In this document: one piece after another, positions 28,698 through 35,477 of the stretch
Layout: every line of letters starts with the position of its first letter
Position numbering within the stretch: position 1 is the first letter of the stretch
NCBI GenBank assembly: GCA_030141605.1
Contig: JAQGDQ010000001.1
Span: forward strand, 2,948,501 to 3,012,500
Origin: Tubiluchus corallicola
Lineage: Eukaryota; Priapulida; Priapulimorpha; Priapulimorphida; Tubiluchidae
Direction: 5' to 3'
Length of the DNA: 64,000 nucleotides
Program-made: the position numbers and the translations under genes
Notes under the pieces: generated by a model
Told to the model about the DNA's origin: nothing
The model's input: only the letters and a program-made list of their open reading frames with translations
Databases searched by the model: none

Positions 28698-31063
28698 ATG
28701 ATCCCACTCTAGGTGTGCACAAATCAAGAGAACACATTGCACAACTTACAAGTGATATTAACTTCAGCTTCAGCACTGTGCTCACTAGTGCCTGTCAGCA
28801 AGTTGTTAGCAATGCACTGATACATTCCAACATGTAAAGGAGTCATAATAAATTGTAGAAGCAAACTCTTCTGTCCATCAGCAGGGTTACCAAATACACC
28901 AACAATTTGTTCAAGAACATGTGACAGTAGCCGCTCATTGTCAAACATCCAGTACACCTAATTAACAATGAATTAAAAGCAAGCAACATTAAAACAGAAA
29001 CTTATTATTAGCTGTAATTACTGTATCTAGCACTGAAAACCACAAGTTGATTTGAAATATCAAAAACATGCTGCAAAAATTCGACGAAATCCACATTGCA
29101 AATAAAGAATGTCAAAAATTTACATTATCTAATAAGCAGACAAATACAAAAACTATTATGAATGTGACAGAGAACGACTTTTTTACCCACTAAATGATTA
29201 AACCTTACCTCTGCGGAAGGATAAGATTTTCCTGAAACGCATAACAAGGAAACTGGAGTGTTTTCCAATACGAGCTGTGGGACAGGAGATATTACAAATG
29301 GTTCAATATCTGCAAATATTTGAATTACAAATTTATTTGCAAAGGATGAATAAATCAATCATAAAAACAGTGACGAACAGGAAATGATATTTGAAATGAA
29401 TAATGACAGCACACAATCAAATTTTCTGCATCCGCAAGTATTCATTGACGAAAATTTTTAAGTGATTCTTGATTTCCATAAAACACAATGCACAGCTATA
29501 GCAATTTGACACAGAATGGCACATTAAAATTAATACAGTACTTAGCTGGTACAAGCCAGAAATGTAAAAAAGATGACAATACCAAAATGATAGCATGCTA
29601 GTCACTAGTTTGCTATACACAACCTTGTTTATGTTTCTTGTTGTTTTGACCATAAAATGATCTTGCACATCAAATCAAATGATACATTTCAACTAATCTT
29701 TTCACTAGCTTTGAACAACAGCTAGCTGTCATATTCAGTGAATTCCACATTGTTTTTGTCCCATTATCAAAGTTTGCATTCAGAGCTACACCCCAGTGCT
29801 ACCTCCCATTCTTAAATAAATTATTAAATTGTGTAATCTAATGGTCATGTGAGTATTTAAGTGAAGTTTTTCTTCAGAGGCTTGTGAACTTCTGAATATT
29901 GCTTCCTTGCTATGGGCAGCCTATTGCCTTGAATGAGATGAAAGTCACAAAAAAATTAGGAAGAAATAGAAAATAGCCCATTTTGTTGCCTTTGCTACTT
30001 TAAGAGGAAAGAACTTAGACCAAACAGTATATGCAGTTTTTTTTAGCATCTTTACTATATAATGTTCTTTATTCACACATCTGATAGCCTTTATAAAAAT
30101 GTTTCTGGATCTCTAAACAGATGTGTTACTAGAATAATTCCGTGCATCTAATGCTACTTACATGCCAAAGCTAAAGCTGCTGGCTCACTAACGAGCACGT
30201 CATCACCTAGCTTTGCCAAACAGGTATAATTCCCCAAATCACTTTCCTGAATATTCACGATGTTCATCGAGTCATTCGCAAAAAAGAAAGCACGGCGGAA
30301 ACTGTTCTTATCAATAGGCAGATTCTCAAATCTCCATACAATTGATGCACGCTCAGCACTAACCGTGTCCACAGCAACACAGCTAAATGTGTGAGAACTG
30401 CCAAGAAGAACTGGACTTGATTCAGGCTGCACTTTGAACTCTGAAAAGATGATCAATGAATCACAATAACGAAAGCAGACATTAATTATGCCTAATACAC
30501 ACAAGGTTAAACTGTTTAGTGCCTTTGTTTTACATGCCACTTTTACATAAAATACAAATCAATACAGATCACGTTACTGAAGGTTGATCATGGTTTCAGC
30601 AAACTAGAATGCATTTGTTTTCTTGAAATGTGAAATCAATACTGCATGTTTTCATTTTCAAACAAGCACAAGTGTGGATTGCTTCACGAGAAATTCTGCC
30701 TCATTTCCAGAGATTCTACAGTTCCGATTTTTTGTGCGAATTAGCTTTCTAAGACCAAACAAAACATTGAAAACATATCTCCACTTTGGTAAAAACAGAA
30801 GAAATGCAAAGTAGCAATATGACACTATAATTTCCACGAAAGTCTATAATGCAATATAAGATGCAAATTTGACACTTAATTTGTATTTGGAAAAAAAATT
30901 AATGTTTATTAATGTTAATGTATAATGCACTACAAGGCTTAGAAAGAAAAGCTGTTGGAAAGCAAATACTCTAGCATAATTACTCACCAATTATAGACAG
31001 TGCAGACCGAATGTTACATGCCAAAAGCACTGTTACATAGAATATTTCTACAGTCAACAGCAT
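267..31063 (-). CDS. Ig/FN3 cell-surface receptor, 23 exons, 3' end off the window
   Basis: Coding exons, in transcript order: 31063-30988, 30440-30162, 29309-29209, 28957-28750, 28074-27906, 26854-26618, 25310-25126, 24073-23920, 23623-23502, 23057-22893, 22373-22269, 22086-21971, 21392-21230, 20540-20427, 14476-14219, 13865-13742, 13258-13092, 12265-12125, 10030-9866, 9408-9211, 8550-8390, 1426-1263, 847-267. Every junction has GT/AG borders and every phase matches the next, giving about 1,384 open codons. Order: signal peptide, eight Ig domains (Cys, Trp and DxGxYxC-type motifs), then at least five FN3 domains. Most domains are split over two exons, with boundaries mainly in phase 1. The layout fits the Robo/DCC/contactin/Dscam/sidekick superclass of adhesion and guidance receptors, but eight Ig followed by FN3 matches none of them exactly. 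Membrane and cytoplasmic parts lie beyond base 1, so a phosphatase or kinase receptor is not excluded. Confidence 0.88.
859..1206. repeat. Tandem duplication, period about 178 bp, in a receptor intron
   Basis: The block from GCAGTAATATTACTA at 859 recurs from GCAGTAATCTTACTA at 1037. Both copies share TTATGCTATAA, AGAGCATTAG, ACAAAAATTAAGTG and end ACATTTGAC(t/a)AGGGGA. Copies are diverged by substitutions and small indels. Confidence 0.8.
1427..2815. other. Intron sequence upstream of the nested channel gene
   Basis: Left part of the receptor intron 8389-1427. No exon, repeat or RNA gene recognised. It should contain the promoter of the plus-strand channel gene, but I see no clear core promoter. 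Confidence 0.4.
2816..4426 (+). CDS. DEG/ENaC-family cation channel subunit, intronless
   Basis: The 536-residue reading frame has the full family layout. A short N-terminus carries the His-Gly gating motif (HG at residues 25-26). TM1 is about 39-57. A large extracellular domain follows, with a cysteine-rich part (GQRTCRNTC, CNCSSG, CDCLPLC). TM2 is about 466-496, preceded by VDLAGDIGG, with the selectivity-filter motif Gly-Met-Ser at 478-480. The family makes trimeric, amiloride-sensitive Na+ channels gated by protons, peptides or force; the gate here cannot be told from sequence. The length is typical of ASIC/FaNaC-type subunits. The gene has no introns and lies on the opposite strand inside a receptor intron. 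The stop codon overlaps an AATAAA hexamer. The first Met fits, because TM1 and the HG motif follow at the usual distance. Confidence 0.93.
   Translation: MENDQNKYKIVKQLASELAIHTTTHGLGNIKRAKGILQKIIWIILVILAFTLLFLQTGTQLKKYLNKPLGTHAKFVLNKQIVSFPSITLCNKNSMRFSIYKEMVPNYYNLTDPHTANEIFPEEAAFPAEFPARLNTSERIRLGHQLSDTILHCHTPQRVGQKSIQNPCQKKHLNDLFITTNLEIPRGNCFTFNSAWHLNNTAENREPLHVNHIEAFHGLRLLLNASLAEYMPLQPVLPGFEVMITPPGYNYASVTGRTIEAGTVNIAIVHEIDVHRQYRDNNCMLPQQINKDKIIDVYSETLGMTYGQRTCRNTCFQKELIRMCNCSSGSIPVSDRLLAESGWTNKGYPLQCEGFKGSLHHCYHKVSYYRLEMQCDCLPLCKETTYEIEWMMQNAVNLNIKKKWFEFVKTLNITHDEMLLEKYEHPYDAESLVHGVNEYTWLEVKFDNSIIQEMEEHIIYTHVDLAGDIGGLLGLYLGMSVLAIYEIVEFITNVLLALIMPQSRIRRKIHAVAEHNKLNTESINQATAFQEMGRDK
4422..4427 (+). 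promoter_or_regulatory. Possible poly(A) signal overlapping the channel stop codon
   Basis: AATAAA spans 4422-4427 and contains the TAA stop (4424-4426). A T/GT-rich stretch follows from about 4456. If used, the transcript would have almost no 3' UTR. No other perfect AATAAA is obvious in the next 100 bases. Confidence 0.4.
4428..5990. other. Intron sequence with a GC-rich, CRE-containing patch
   Basis: Mostly AT-rich and unremarkable. At about 4672-4700 a short GC-rich patch has a GC-box-like CCCCGCCC next to TGACGTAG (CRE core). This is promoter-like, but no gene is recognisable on either side. Confidence 0.3.
5995..6093 (-). mobile_element. Possible hAT transposon terminus
   Basis: Read on the minus strand, 6093 starts TAGGGGTGAGCATCAAACG, followed by repeats around TTCGAAT. 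This resembles hAT ends (CAGGGGTG-type). No matching end or 8 bp target duplication was found, so the call is weak. Confidence 0.3.
6402..7512. repeat. Large imperfect inverted repeat, about 1.1 kb, arms over 400 bp
   Basis: The left arm 6402-6812 is the inverted counterpart of the right arm 7069-7512. Matching landmarks are TACCAACAT/ATGTTGGTA at the outer ends, CATCTCCAGTCC/GGACTGGAGATG, CTTGATAATCTTAATTTC and its complement, and CATCATCAGCAAAACCATCA and its complement. The spacer is about 256 bp. The reading frame at 7002-7199 lies across the spacer and right arm and matches no known protein. This may be a foldback/MITE-type element or an old inverted duplication. Confidence 0.8.
7513..8389. 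other. Intron sequence without recognisable features
   Basis: AT-rich receptor intron. The reading frame at 7730-7975 on the minus strand resembles nothing known. Confidence 0.5.
8390..9408 (-). CDS. Receptor exons 20-21: FN3 domain 3 and start of FN3 domain 4
   Basis: Exon 9408-9211 has VVHVQWQDIP and GPLLGYVVKYG. Exon 8550-8390 has LHPWQHYSISIQGYN, finishing FN3-3, then PSGPPRLVRAGAVNSTTVK, opening FN3-4. The exon 21 donor is AAG|GTTGGA, phase 0, confirmed by the in-frame continuation VIWNP. Confidence 0.85.
8551..9210. other. Receptor intron, nothing recognised
   Basis: Lies between exons 20 and 21. No repeat or reading frame worth reporting. Confidence 0.6.
9409..9865. other. Receptor intron, nothing recognised
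   Basis: Lies between exons 19 and 20. No feature recognised. Confidence 0.6.
9866..12265 (-). CDS. Receptor exons 18-19: FN3 domain 2
   Basis: Exons 12265-12125 (ASAPRNLQLHSISARSANIT, then WEIP) and 10030-9866 (LYPYTAYEAKVQAALTENG). The 2.1-kb intron between them holds a foldback-type element. Confidence 0.85.
10471..11748. mobile_element. Foldback-type element with inverted arms of about 110-125 bp
   Basis: The left arm (10471 to about 10595) and the inverted right arm (about 11640-11748) share TTCAAGATGGTGTCC-like, ATGGCTGCC, TCTAATTAAGTGAA and CATAAAC blocks. The interior of about 1 kb has no recognisable transposase; a reading frame at 10675-10920 is of unknown origin. It looks like a non-autonomous DNA element inside the FN3-2 intron. 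Exact ends and target duplication were not resolved. Confidence 0.65.
11776..11831. repeat. (TA)n simple repeat with GTATCTA interruptions
   Basis: Two TA runs separated by AGTATCTA, adjacent to the right arm of the foldback element. Confidence 0.85.
12357..12660 (+). pseudogene. LINE ORF2 C-terminal fragment
   Basis: The translation contains HNLRIEMGRWSRTPIQNRIC, then CFCKVVNSPLQSECDVICGC, then PL, and ends at a stop at 12636. The order GRWSRTP, CxC, ECDVICxCPL is that of the cysteine-containing tail after the RT domain in many CR1/L2-like ORF2 proteins. No RT lies upstream, so this is a 5'-truncated copy. It starts about 90 bp from receptor exon 18, on the opposite strand. Confidence 0.65.
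12661..13091. other. Receptor intron, possible LINE 3' tail then unremarkable
   Basis: AT-rich sequence after the LINE fragment. No clear tail repeat marks its end. Confidence 0.4.
13092..13865 (-). CDS. Receptor exons 16-17: FN3 domain 1
   Basis: Exons 13865-13742 (EVPVPPVLQSAYPISSTEVK, then LTWFKKP) and 13258-13092 (GLHPDTQYLFRIIAGDELG). The Trp of the B strand and the L..xTxYxFRI motif are typical of FN3. The internal junction is phase 2 (AG|G). Confidence 0.87.
13259..13741. other. Receptor intron, nothing recognised
   Basis: Lies between the two FN3-1 exons. Confidence 0.6.
14021..14083. repeat. (ATC)n microsatellite
   Basis: Imperfect then pure ATC/CAT repeats in the intron between Ig8 and FN3-1. 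Confidence 0.9.
14219..20540 (-). CDS. Receptor exons 14-15: Ig domain 8
   Basis: Exons 20540-20427 (FTLVCVATGIPSPSVMWLQ) and 14476-14219 (RLEDAGTYVCRAINAA) flank a 5.95-kb intron. Exon 15 is long because of an insert rich in charged residues (FPEEDDKLALGRAKYRKD) between the C and F strands. The true donor lies 3' of VK (G|GTACTT), not at the nearer GTAAAA, because only that keeps phase 1 into the next exon. Confidence 0.86.
14477..15456. other. Start of the 5.95-kb receptor intron, nothing recognised
   Basis: The plus-strand frame at 15112-15459 has no recognisable motif and I treat it as chance. Confidence 0.5.
15460..15641. mobile_element. PIF/Harbinger-type MITE with TAA target duplication
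   Basis: 182-bp element. The left end TGGCGCATTCAGACGTAGAG and the complement of the right end TGACACGTTCAGACGTAGAG continue together through ACTTCTC. Both flanks are TAA (15457-15459 and 15642-15644), the TWA-type duplication made by PIF/Harbinger transposases. Subterminal GACAACTTCTCTC-type repeats lie inside. It has no coding capacity, so it is a non-autonomous copy. Confidence 0.85.
15645..17455. other. Receptor intron without recognised features
   Basis: AT-rich. I looked here for the missing TM1-3 of the GPCR relic and did not find them. Confidence 0.5.
17460..17965 (+). pseudogene. Decayed rhodopsin-type (class A) GPCR, TM4-TM7
   Basis: Frame 17514 onward gives TM4 (KLLTAAACIPWLPAIVMSSL), TM5 (ANFCISTIIIFTLYAISWKI) and TM6 with the class A CWxP motif (VACWAPFSVFSLINAL). 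It then drifts out of register. The TM7 signature NPIIYAASN is read from 17903 in a different frame and stops at 17963-17965. A frameshift therefore separates TM6 and TM7. Upstream, a second frame up to 17511 gives a degraded intracellular-loop-2-like stretch (ENYVKLQK) that needs another frameshift. TM1-3 are missing. The relic is intronless and is followed directly by LINE sequence, so it may have been carried or cut by the LINE. Ligand class cannot be told. Confidence 0.8.
17957..19490 (+). pseudogene. CR1/L2-like LINE relic with dead reverse transcriptase
   Basis: RT remains begin YTNQRMILSWNN at about 17960 and HIAIRNGV, then an in-frame TGA at 18030-18032. SPLLFVIYLDGLLVKISKSG follows. 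The catalytic position, normally YADD, reads YAHH (18150-18161). Further pieces lie in shifting frames: HLGHVL near 18577, NLDDANYISHKHSNFICRAN from 18601, and CKLWKLPN near 18832. The copy fades into an AT-rich 3' UTR ending near 19490 in an A-rich stretch with AATAAATGGCATAAATAA. It lacks an endonuclease and the 5' part of RT, so it is 5'-truncated. Confidence 0.82.
19491..20426. other. End of the 5.95-kb receptor intron, nothing recognised
   Basis: The plus frame at 19752-19997 has no recognisable motif. Confidence 0.5.
20690..20810 (-). repeat. Candidate tRNA-derived SINE
   Basis: On the minus strand GGTAGCTCAGCCAGG (around 20802-20788) fits the pol III A box (TRGCNNAGYNGG). About 50 bases on, GTTGAAGCGATCC (20740-20728) is a weak B box. 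No cloverleaf or oligo(A) tail is clear, so it is more likely an old SINE than a tRNA. Confidence 0.35.
21230..22086 (-). CDS. Receptor exons 12-13: Ig domain 7
   Basis: Exons 22086-21971 and 21392-21230. Motifs are VSLYCSVTGVPEPKLYWAYK for the front half and LEYTGIYYCIGEN for the back half, where Glu-Tyr-Thr-Gly replaces the usual Asp-x-Gly. The internal intron is phase 0 and holds a long palindrome. Confidence 0.87.
21553..21800. repeat. Palindromic element with a perfect 60-bp inverted repeat
   Basis: Left arm 21661-21720 and right arm 21729-21788 are exact reverse complements over 60 bases with an 8-base TA-rich loop. A diverged direct copy of the left arm lies at 21567-21627, after GCTACAAAATAC. 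The complement of the right flank reads GCTGCAAAATAC. The original unit was therefore probably a hairpin MITE with ends GCT(a/g)CAAAATACAAATT, with an extra nested arm and a (TA)n expansion at 21626-21656. Confidence 0.9.
22269..23057 (-). CDS. Receptor exons 10-11: Ig domain 6
   Basis: Exons 23057-22893 and 22373-22269. Motifs are NFSCLAFGNPMPRISWLFNN for the front half and LKDQGLYTCKAENEAG for the back half. Introns are phase 1. Confidence 0.88.
22374..22892. other. Receptor intron, nothing recognised
   Basis: Lies between exons 10 and 11. Confidence 0.6.
23058..23501. other. Receptor intron, nothing recognised
   Basis: Lies between exons 9 and 10. Confidence 0.6.
23502..24073 (-). CDS. 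Receptor exons 8-9: Ig domain 5
   Basis: Exons 24073-23920 and 23623-23502. Motifs are LQLRCMVTGDPVPTIQWFRN for the front half and MDEGHYHCRANNSLGTV for the back half. The internal phase 2 junction makes a Gly codon. Confidence 0.88.
24074..25125. other. Receptor intron, nothing recognised
   Basis: AT-rich. No coding or repeat signal found by eye. Confidence 0.5.
25126..25310 (-). CDS. Receptor exon 7: second half of Ig domain 4
   Basis: The Ig4 core Trp codon is split TG|G by the preceding intron. The exon continues YKDNIPVKNK and ends QKSDEGKYVCVAVNE and AYLTVK. The donor G|GTTCGT is weak but keeps phase 1. Confidence 0.86.
25311..26617. other. Receptor intron, nothing recognised
   Basis: The minus frame at 25514-25717 has no recognisable motif. 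Confidence 0.5.
26618..28074 (-). CDS. Receptor exons 5-6: Ig domain 3 and first half of Ig domain 4
   Basis: Exon 28074-27906 gives the Ig3 front half (FVLECVISGRPQPDIKWIKDG). Exon 26854-26618 gives its back half (NDDEGMYVCQGSN) and then the start of Ig4 (PVVMNCRAPHSF). Exon 5 ends CA|GTAAGT. Exon 6 must start at the AG inside CTTTCAG at 26856-26855 to restore the frame; an AG further upstream leads to a stop. Confidence 0.83.
27345..27770. other. GC-rich island in an AT-rich intron
   Basis: Composition shifts sharply to GC-rich between a TA-rich run (27309-27341) and AT-rich intron. It contains homopolymer-like runs (GGAAGGGGGGGC, CATTTTTCGACCATTTTTTG) and overlapping frames on both strands with no recognisable domain. 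It resembles an inserted repeat or mobile sequence, not a host exon. Confidence 0.5.
28577..28698. repeat. (CT)n microsatellite, about 120 bp
   Basis: Almost pure CT with CCCT interruptions at its left end. The minus-strand reading frame through it (Glu-Arg repeats) is an artefact. Confidence 0.95.
28750..29309 (-). CDS. Receptor exons 3-4: Ig domain 2
   Basis: Exons 29309-29209 and 28957-28750. The first Cys is in PVSLLCVSG. The intron falls before VYWMFDNE (core Trp). The second Cys is in HVGMYQCIANN. The internal intron is phase 0. Confidence 0.87.
29310..30161. other. Receptor intron, nothing recognised
   Basis: Lies between exons 2 and 3. The minus frame at 29417-29668 looks like chance. 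Confidence 0.6.
30162..30440 (-). CDS. Receptor exon 2: Ig domain 1
   Basis: One exon carries the whole domain. It starts EFKVQPESSPVLLGSSHTFSC (first Cys), has SIVWRFE (core Trp) and ends ESDLGNYTCLAK (second Cys). Acceptor TTTTCAG and donor T|GTAAGT, phase 1 on both sides. Confidence 0.88.
30441..30987. other. Receptor intron, nothing recognised
   Basis: Separates the signal-peptide exon from the Ig1 exon. Confidence 0.6.
30988..31063 (-). CDS. Receptor exon 1: start codon and signal peptide
   Basis: ATG at 31063-31061 opens a hydrophobic leader (MLLTVEIFYVTVLLACNIRS) that looks like a secretory signal peptide, with likely cleavage near the Ser/Ala residues. The donor is G|GTGAGTA, phase 1, joining exactly to the Ig1 exon. 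This ATG was chosen because it gives the leader and because the phase matches. Confidence 0.75.
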
Positions 31064-32020
31064 ATCAGCTATGTCCACCAAGTGATAATAAACTTATGCT
31101 TCACACAAAAATGTTCAGGTAAAAATTTGAAATGTGAAAAGAACATTAGTAAGTGACTAGAGCATAGCACAAAAACATTAGGGAATAATTAGACTGGAAT
31201 GAAAATAATTTGGAATGACTAGAACGGAATGACTAGTTTGTATGGTGGCTAACACCTGCATCAGGTCATCTTAGAAGCCTGTAAAGATAAAGCAGAAAAA
31301 ACGTCAGTACTGAGGAATGGTGGAATGGTCACAGTGTAAACTTCACTGAGAAGTTAAGCAATGACAGATTTTGTTGGCATATCATACTTTCTGCAGTAAC
31401 AGTAAAAGGCATTTTAAAGTGCATTTCTAAAATTCAGTTTACTAACAAAAAACAAATTTATTTTACTAAAAATAATTATTTGACACATGCCACCAGTTTT
31501 GACCTATAAAATCAGTAGCTCAATTCATGATATGATACATGATATTTGTCAGGCTCCAATTTATCATTTATTGTAATGTAGATTTCAAGAATTGTAACAA
31601 TAAACAAAAAGAGATTAAAAGTATGATAGTTCACGATTTCAAATCACTAAATATGAAAATATCAATTAATAAGTATCCAAGTACTTTCAAAACAGTTAAT
31701 GATGACTCACAGTTGTTTTGTTCCATCCTGTGACACAACATAACAAACTAGAACAGCATCACAATTTGCATTCATTTACATCAAGCACAACAAAAACGAG
31801 ACACACTAGCCATCAAAACAGTGCAAGTAACAGCAGTGAAGCCCGCTACTGAAACAAACCATTAAACCTACCACATCAGCGTGCAGAAACTGTCGCAAAC
31901 ACAACCTTTCGATTTTCACTTTACGACCAAATTGCAACTAAACAACAGCTTAACACAATCAATTACACCAGTTTTATGTGGAAAATGATCCAACAAGCTG
32001 CATAGGCAGCTGTACATACC

Positions 32021-32069
32021 GCTGATGAAAGGAACAACTTGAACGGAAAACCTTCCAGCATTTTGACAT
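32021..32069 (-). other. Possible 5' UTR exon of the receptor gene
   Basis: A 49-base stretch is framed by a good acceptor (CTTGTTTCAG) and a good donor (GCG|GTATGT) on the minus strand, about 1 kb upstream of the signal-peptide exon. A shorter exon-like unit (acceptor TTTACAG, donor GCAG|GTGTTA) lies at about 31276-31254. Neither is supported beyond splice-like borders. Confidence 0.3.
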
Positions 32070-32599
32070 CTGAAACAAGAATAAATATTTTTAAATACGA
32101 CATCTTATTGAAAAAAGGAAATTGTCATTTACAATATTATTTTTATAACCTACACAAATCACCAGAAAAGAAAAAGCATCCAGCCAACGAATGTCTTCAT
32201 AAGAAATGACAACTGATCAATAACAGGCATTCTTATCGGCCCTTTAGAATTAACATGATGCTTATGCACTCACTGTGAATTAATTAATTATTAACAAATT
32301 GAGCATATGGCAGCACTAATTAGTCAGATTTCTCTGCTCATGTACATGAAACACTCAATGCACAGCTGACAAAGCTTGAAATGAGGTTATTATTTTTACA
32401 CTATTGTATTGTTTTACCATAGCAAACATATAAAAAAGCTAGTCACCAGTAAAATGGAAGAATACATTAAGTGAACATCTCTCATATAATCCATTCTAAA
32501 AAAACTATTTATTTATTTATTTGTTGTAAAAAAACACGAGTAATTATTGTGATAGCAAAGTTTAGAACTAAGCGCTTGAAAAAGTGATTTATTAGGCCT

Positions 32600-34535
32600 G
32601 TGTTATTAACAATTATGTGTCATAGGCTGTCCACATGGTCATTCAAACTACAATGTATCAGTAAATTATAAAAAAACTAAATTCATGTTGTTTAGTCCTA
32701 CAAAACACAAGCCAATGGGAAATAATCCCATGGGCAATTCTCCATGGGAAATAATAACATAAATGAAATGAATTATATTAAGTATTTAGGTTTAAATATT
32801 GATGCAAAGCTGACGTGGAAAACACATATAGGTGTAATAAATAGCAAAATAAGTAAATACATTGGAATATTTTATAAATTACGACACTATCTAGACACAA
32901 ATTTGTTAAAAGCAGTATACCATGCACTGATTTACCCGTACCTCCAGTATTGTATTATATCCTGGGGTATGGCAAAACAAGCAACTTTGAAACCATTAGA
33001 AGTCACAGTAAACAAAATTATCAAAGCAGTAACGTCCACAAAATATAGAGGCCACATAACACCATCATATCATGTACTTCGCGTGATAAAACTGCAGGAT
33101 ATATACAAATTAGAACTATTAAAGTTTATGTATAAAGCTAACTATCATATGCTATCAGACCTCTTTCATAGTTATTTCAACAAAATCAGCAACCACCATG
33201 ACTACAACACTACAGCTGCATCAAGAGGAAATTTTTATCAAAATTTATACAACAAAATGAATTAAATTGTGGAACTTAATCAATCCCAACTAAAATTACA
33301 AGGTCATCTTCTCTGTGACATTGCTTCAAAAAAGAATTTGAAAACCTGGTAACTAACTATGCAAATGCCCATTAGTAAAGATGGCGCTACCACTGATGAT
33401 AAATTATCATCAATTAATTGTAGTATTTAGAATAATGATTCATGCTGGCTGCTTGTAGAAGTTTGTGTATGTAGTGAACTCAATATAAACTGGTGAAATT
33501 TAAAATAGAGTACCAAATTAAATTGGTACTTTAAGATTTGTTAGATGACTTTCTATCTTCAGTTGAACTAATGATGTCGTTTTTAGAAAATAAACAAAGT
33601 TAAATAGCAGTGCAATGGAGCAAGACATATGATAATTTTGGTGCTCAAGGTAAAACATATATTATACATATACATGAGCTAATATGCCATATTTGATGCT
33701 ATGCCAGGCCAGCAATTAATACAACTATAATTGCTTTGTTCGCTAAAATGCAAGATCAGCAATTAATGCCAGCTATAATTAGTAAATATGCCATGCTTTA
33801 CTAATATGCAAATTTACCATGAATAACAGCAATTAGATACAATGCAGCACTATAATTGGCAGAATAACTTACTACATTCTTATCTTAATAAGTTATGATT
33901 ATCACTGCTACGAAAATACAATTTAAAAATAGCAGCATTGCATGTAATAATAAATATATAACTATCTCTAGGTATATATATACACGCACGCATGCATGCA
34001 CACACACATACACACATATAGATAACAAACTAGGTATATAATCGTTAAGCAATTGTTGTAAATCATTATACAATTGTGATAAAATGTTGTCAATGTTGGT
34101 TAACTGTGATTGATGGATTTTCTGACCTATTTAAATTGGCTCTTCGTCAACTGTTAAAGTCTTGCACTACTGTGCTATGTCTATTATAATTGTGTAAGGT
34201 ATTTTGATTTTAGTTTAACAGTTATTTTGCATATGCTAACTTAATGCTTCACGTAATTTAGATATTGACAACAAATATATCTTTCTTTAGTTACTAACAC
34301 AATTTTTATTATAAATTTATAATACTTATATTTATCAAACATGTCTCACAACAAGCTGCTAACAGTGTCACTCGATTAACTGAGTTAATATTAATGTTGT
34401 ACAAATAGGGGTGGGTGCTAGGAGACCTCATGGTCTTTTGCCACCCCATCTCAATGTAGTGTTCATCATCTTAAAGAAACATTATATATTATTATATGTG
34501 TAACTTTAAATGAGATGAATAAAATCTAGTCTAAT
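32600..34535 (+). pseudogene. LINE relic, RT C-terminal half and 3' UTR
   Basis: VNYKKTKFMLFSP (from about 32660), then an open frame 32744-33265 with YIKYLGLNIDAKLTWKTHIG, YKLRHYLDTNLLKAVYHALI, YPYLQYCIISWG and RGNFYQNLYNKMN. This is the segment downstream of the RT palm in CR1/Jockey-like ORF2, including the LGxxID and LTWxxHI motifs. Palm motifs are absent, so the copy is 5'-truncated. The 3' part ends at about 34535 with ATGAGATGAATAAAATCTAG after a GC-rich hairpin. The 173-codon frame is still open, which suggests a fairly young copy. Confidence 0.85.
34408..34447 (+). other. Hairpin in the LINE 3' UTR
   Basis: GGGGTGG at 34408-34414 pairs with CCACCCC at 34441-34447, and AGACC at 34423-34427 pairs with GGTCT at 34432-34436 around a TCAT loop. 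It lies about 90 bp before the LINE 3' end, so it may be a 3' recognition structure for the element's RT. Confidence 0.6.
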
Positions 34536-35340
34536 CTACTTTTAATTCTAACTCTTGCTATTAATGATATTAGCAATTATGCACACTGTCGATCATAATC
34601 ATTAATATTAACTGTATATTTTTTCAATGTTTCCGTAAATTCCGTAGTTTCCGTAGTAACTACATTTTCAAATAAATTGCTTACTTATTACAAAAAACAT
34701 TGACTACCTTAAAACAATTATTTCCCTCATTTACCAATCTGAACCTAAACTTGTTTTTGCTGTTTCAAAATAAATGATCCTCTATGTGTGGTGTCAAAGA
34801 ATGTGCACGCAGGTGTTGCAAAGATGTTTAGAGCTATTAATTTGTCAGGCAAAGCATATGTTCAAAAGCTGATATTTTAATGTTTAGTTTCAATTCCTCC
34901 CTTGATTTCTATTGACTTGAGCACAAGTCCTATATGGAACTTGTAGTTATTGTATTACGCCTTGCACATCAATGTGGAATAACTGGGACAGAAAAGGCTC
35001 TATTGTCACTGCCAGAAATCAACTGAAGGGCAACACATCTACCTTCAGCAACTGTATTCCTTAAAAGTTGGCTTAAAACATGATTTATGGCAAGTTGGTA
35101 ACTGTTGCTGTGCAACTGCTACTTTTTTATCTAGTTTACAGTTCCTGCATATACATTTTCATCACACAAAACTAAATCTAAAATACAGTATAGTTGATAA
35201 ACTAAATCTATTAATAAAGTTTAGCAAAAGGCATGTTATGTATTCATGTAAGTGTCCATGCTAGATTTCGAGATCCAGGCCATGCCTAGTCGACCTTGAT
35301 TGCGGTGACCTAGAGGGTGGCCACTAGGCATTCGTTTTTC
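34536..35340. other. Intergenic, nothing firm recognised
   Basis: Near 35273-35330, ATGCCTAGT and ACTAGGCAT form a 9-base inverted repeat. No gene seen. Confidence 0.45.
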
Positions 35341-35343
35341 AAA

Positions 35344-35440
35344 AGCCTAGAGAGAGAGCGAGAGACAGACAGAGAGAGAGAGGGAGAGATAAAAAGAGAA
35401 AAAGGAGAGAGAGAGAGAGAGAGAACTTTTTTAATTACTA

Positions 35441-35475
<35 letters not shown>
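35344..35475. repeat. (GA)n followed by (ATT)n simple repeats
   Basis: GA-rich repeats from 35346 to 35425 and ATT repeats from about 35440 to 35473. On the minus strand the AAT repeat lies at the 3' end of the LINE relic and probably belongs to its tail. Confidence 0.85.

Positions 35476-35477
<2 letters not shown>

Noticed and set aside
28488-28742. Glu-Arg-repeat protein on the minus strand
   Set aside because: Translation of the (CT)n microsatellite in a receptor intron.
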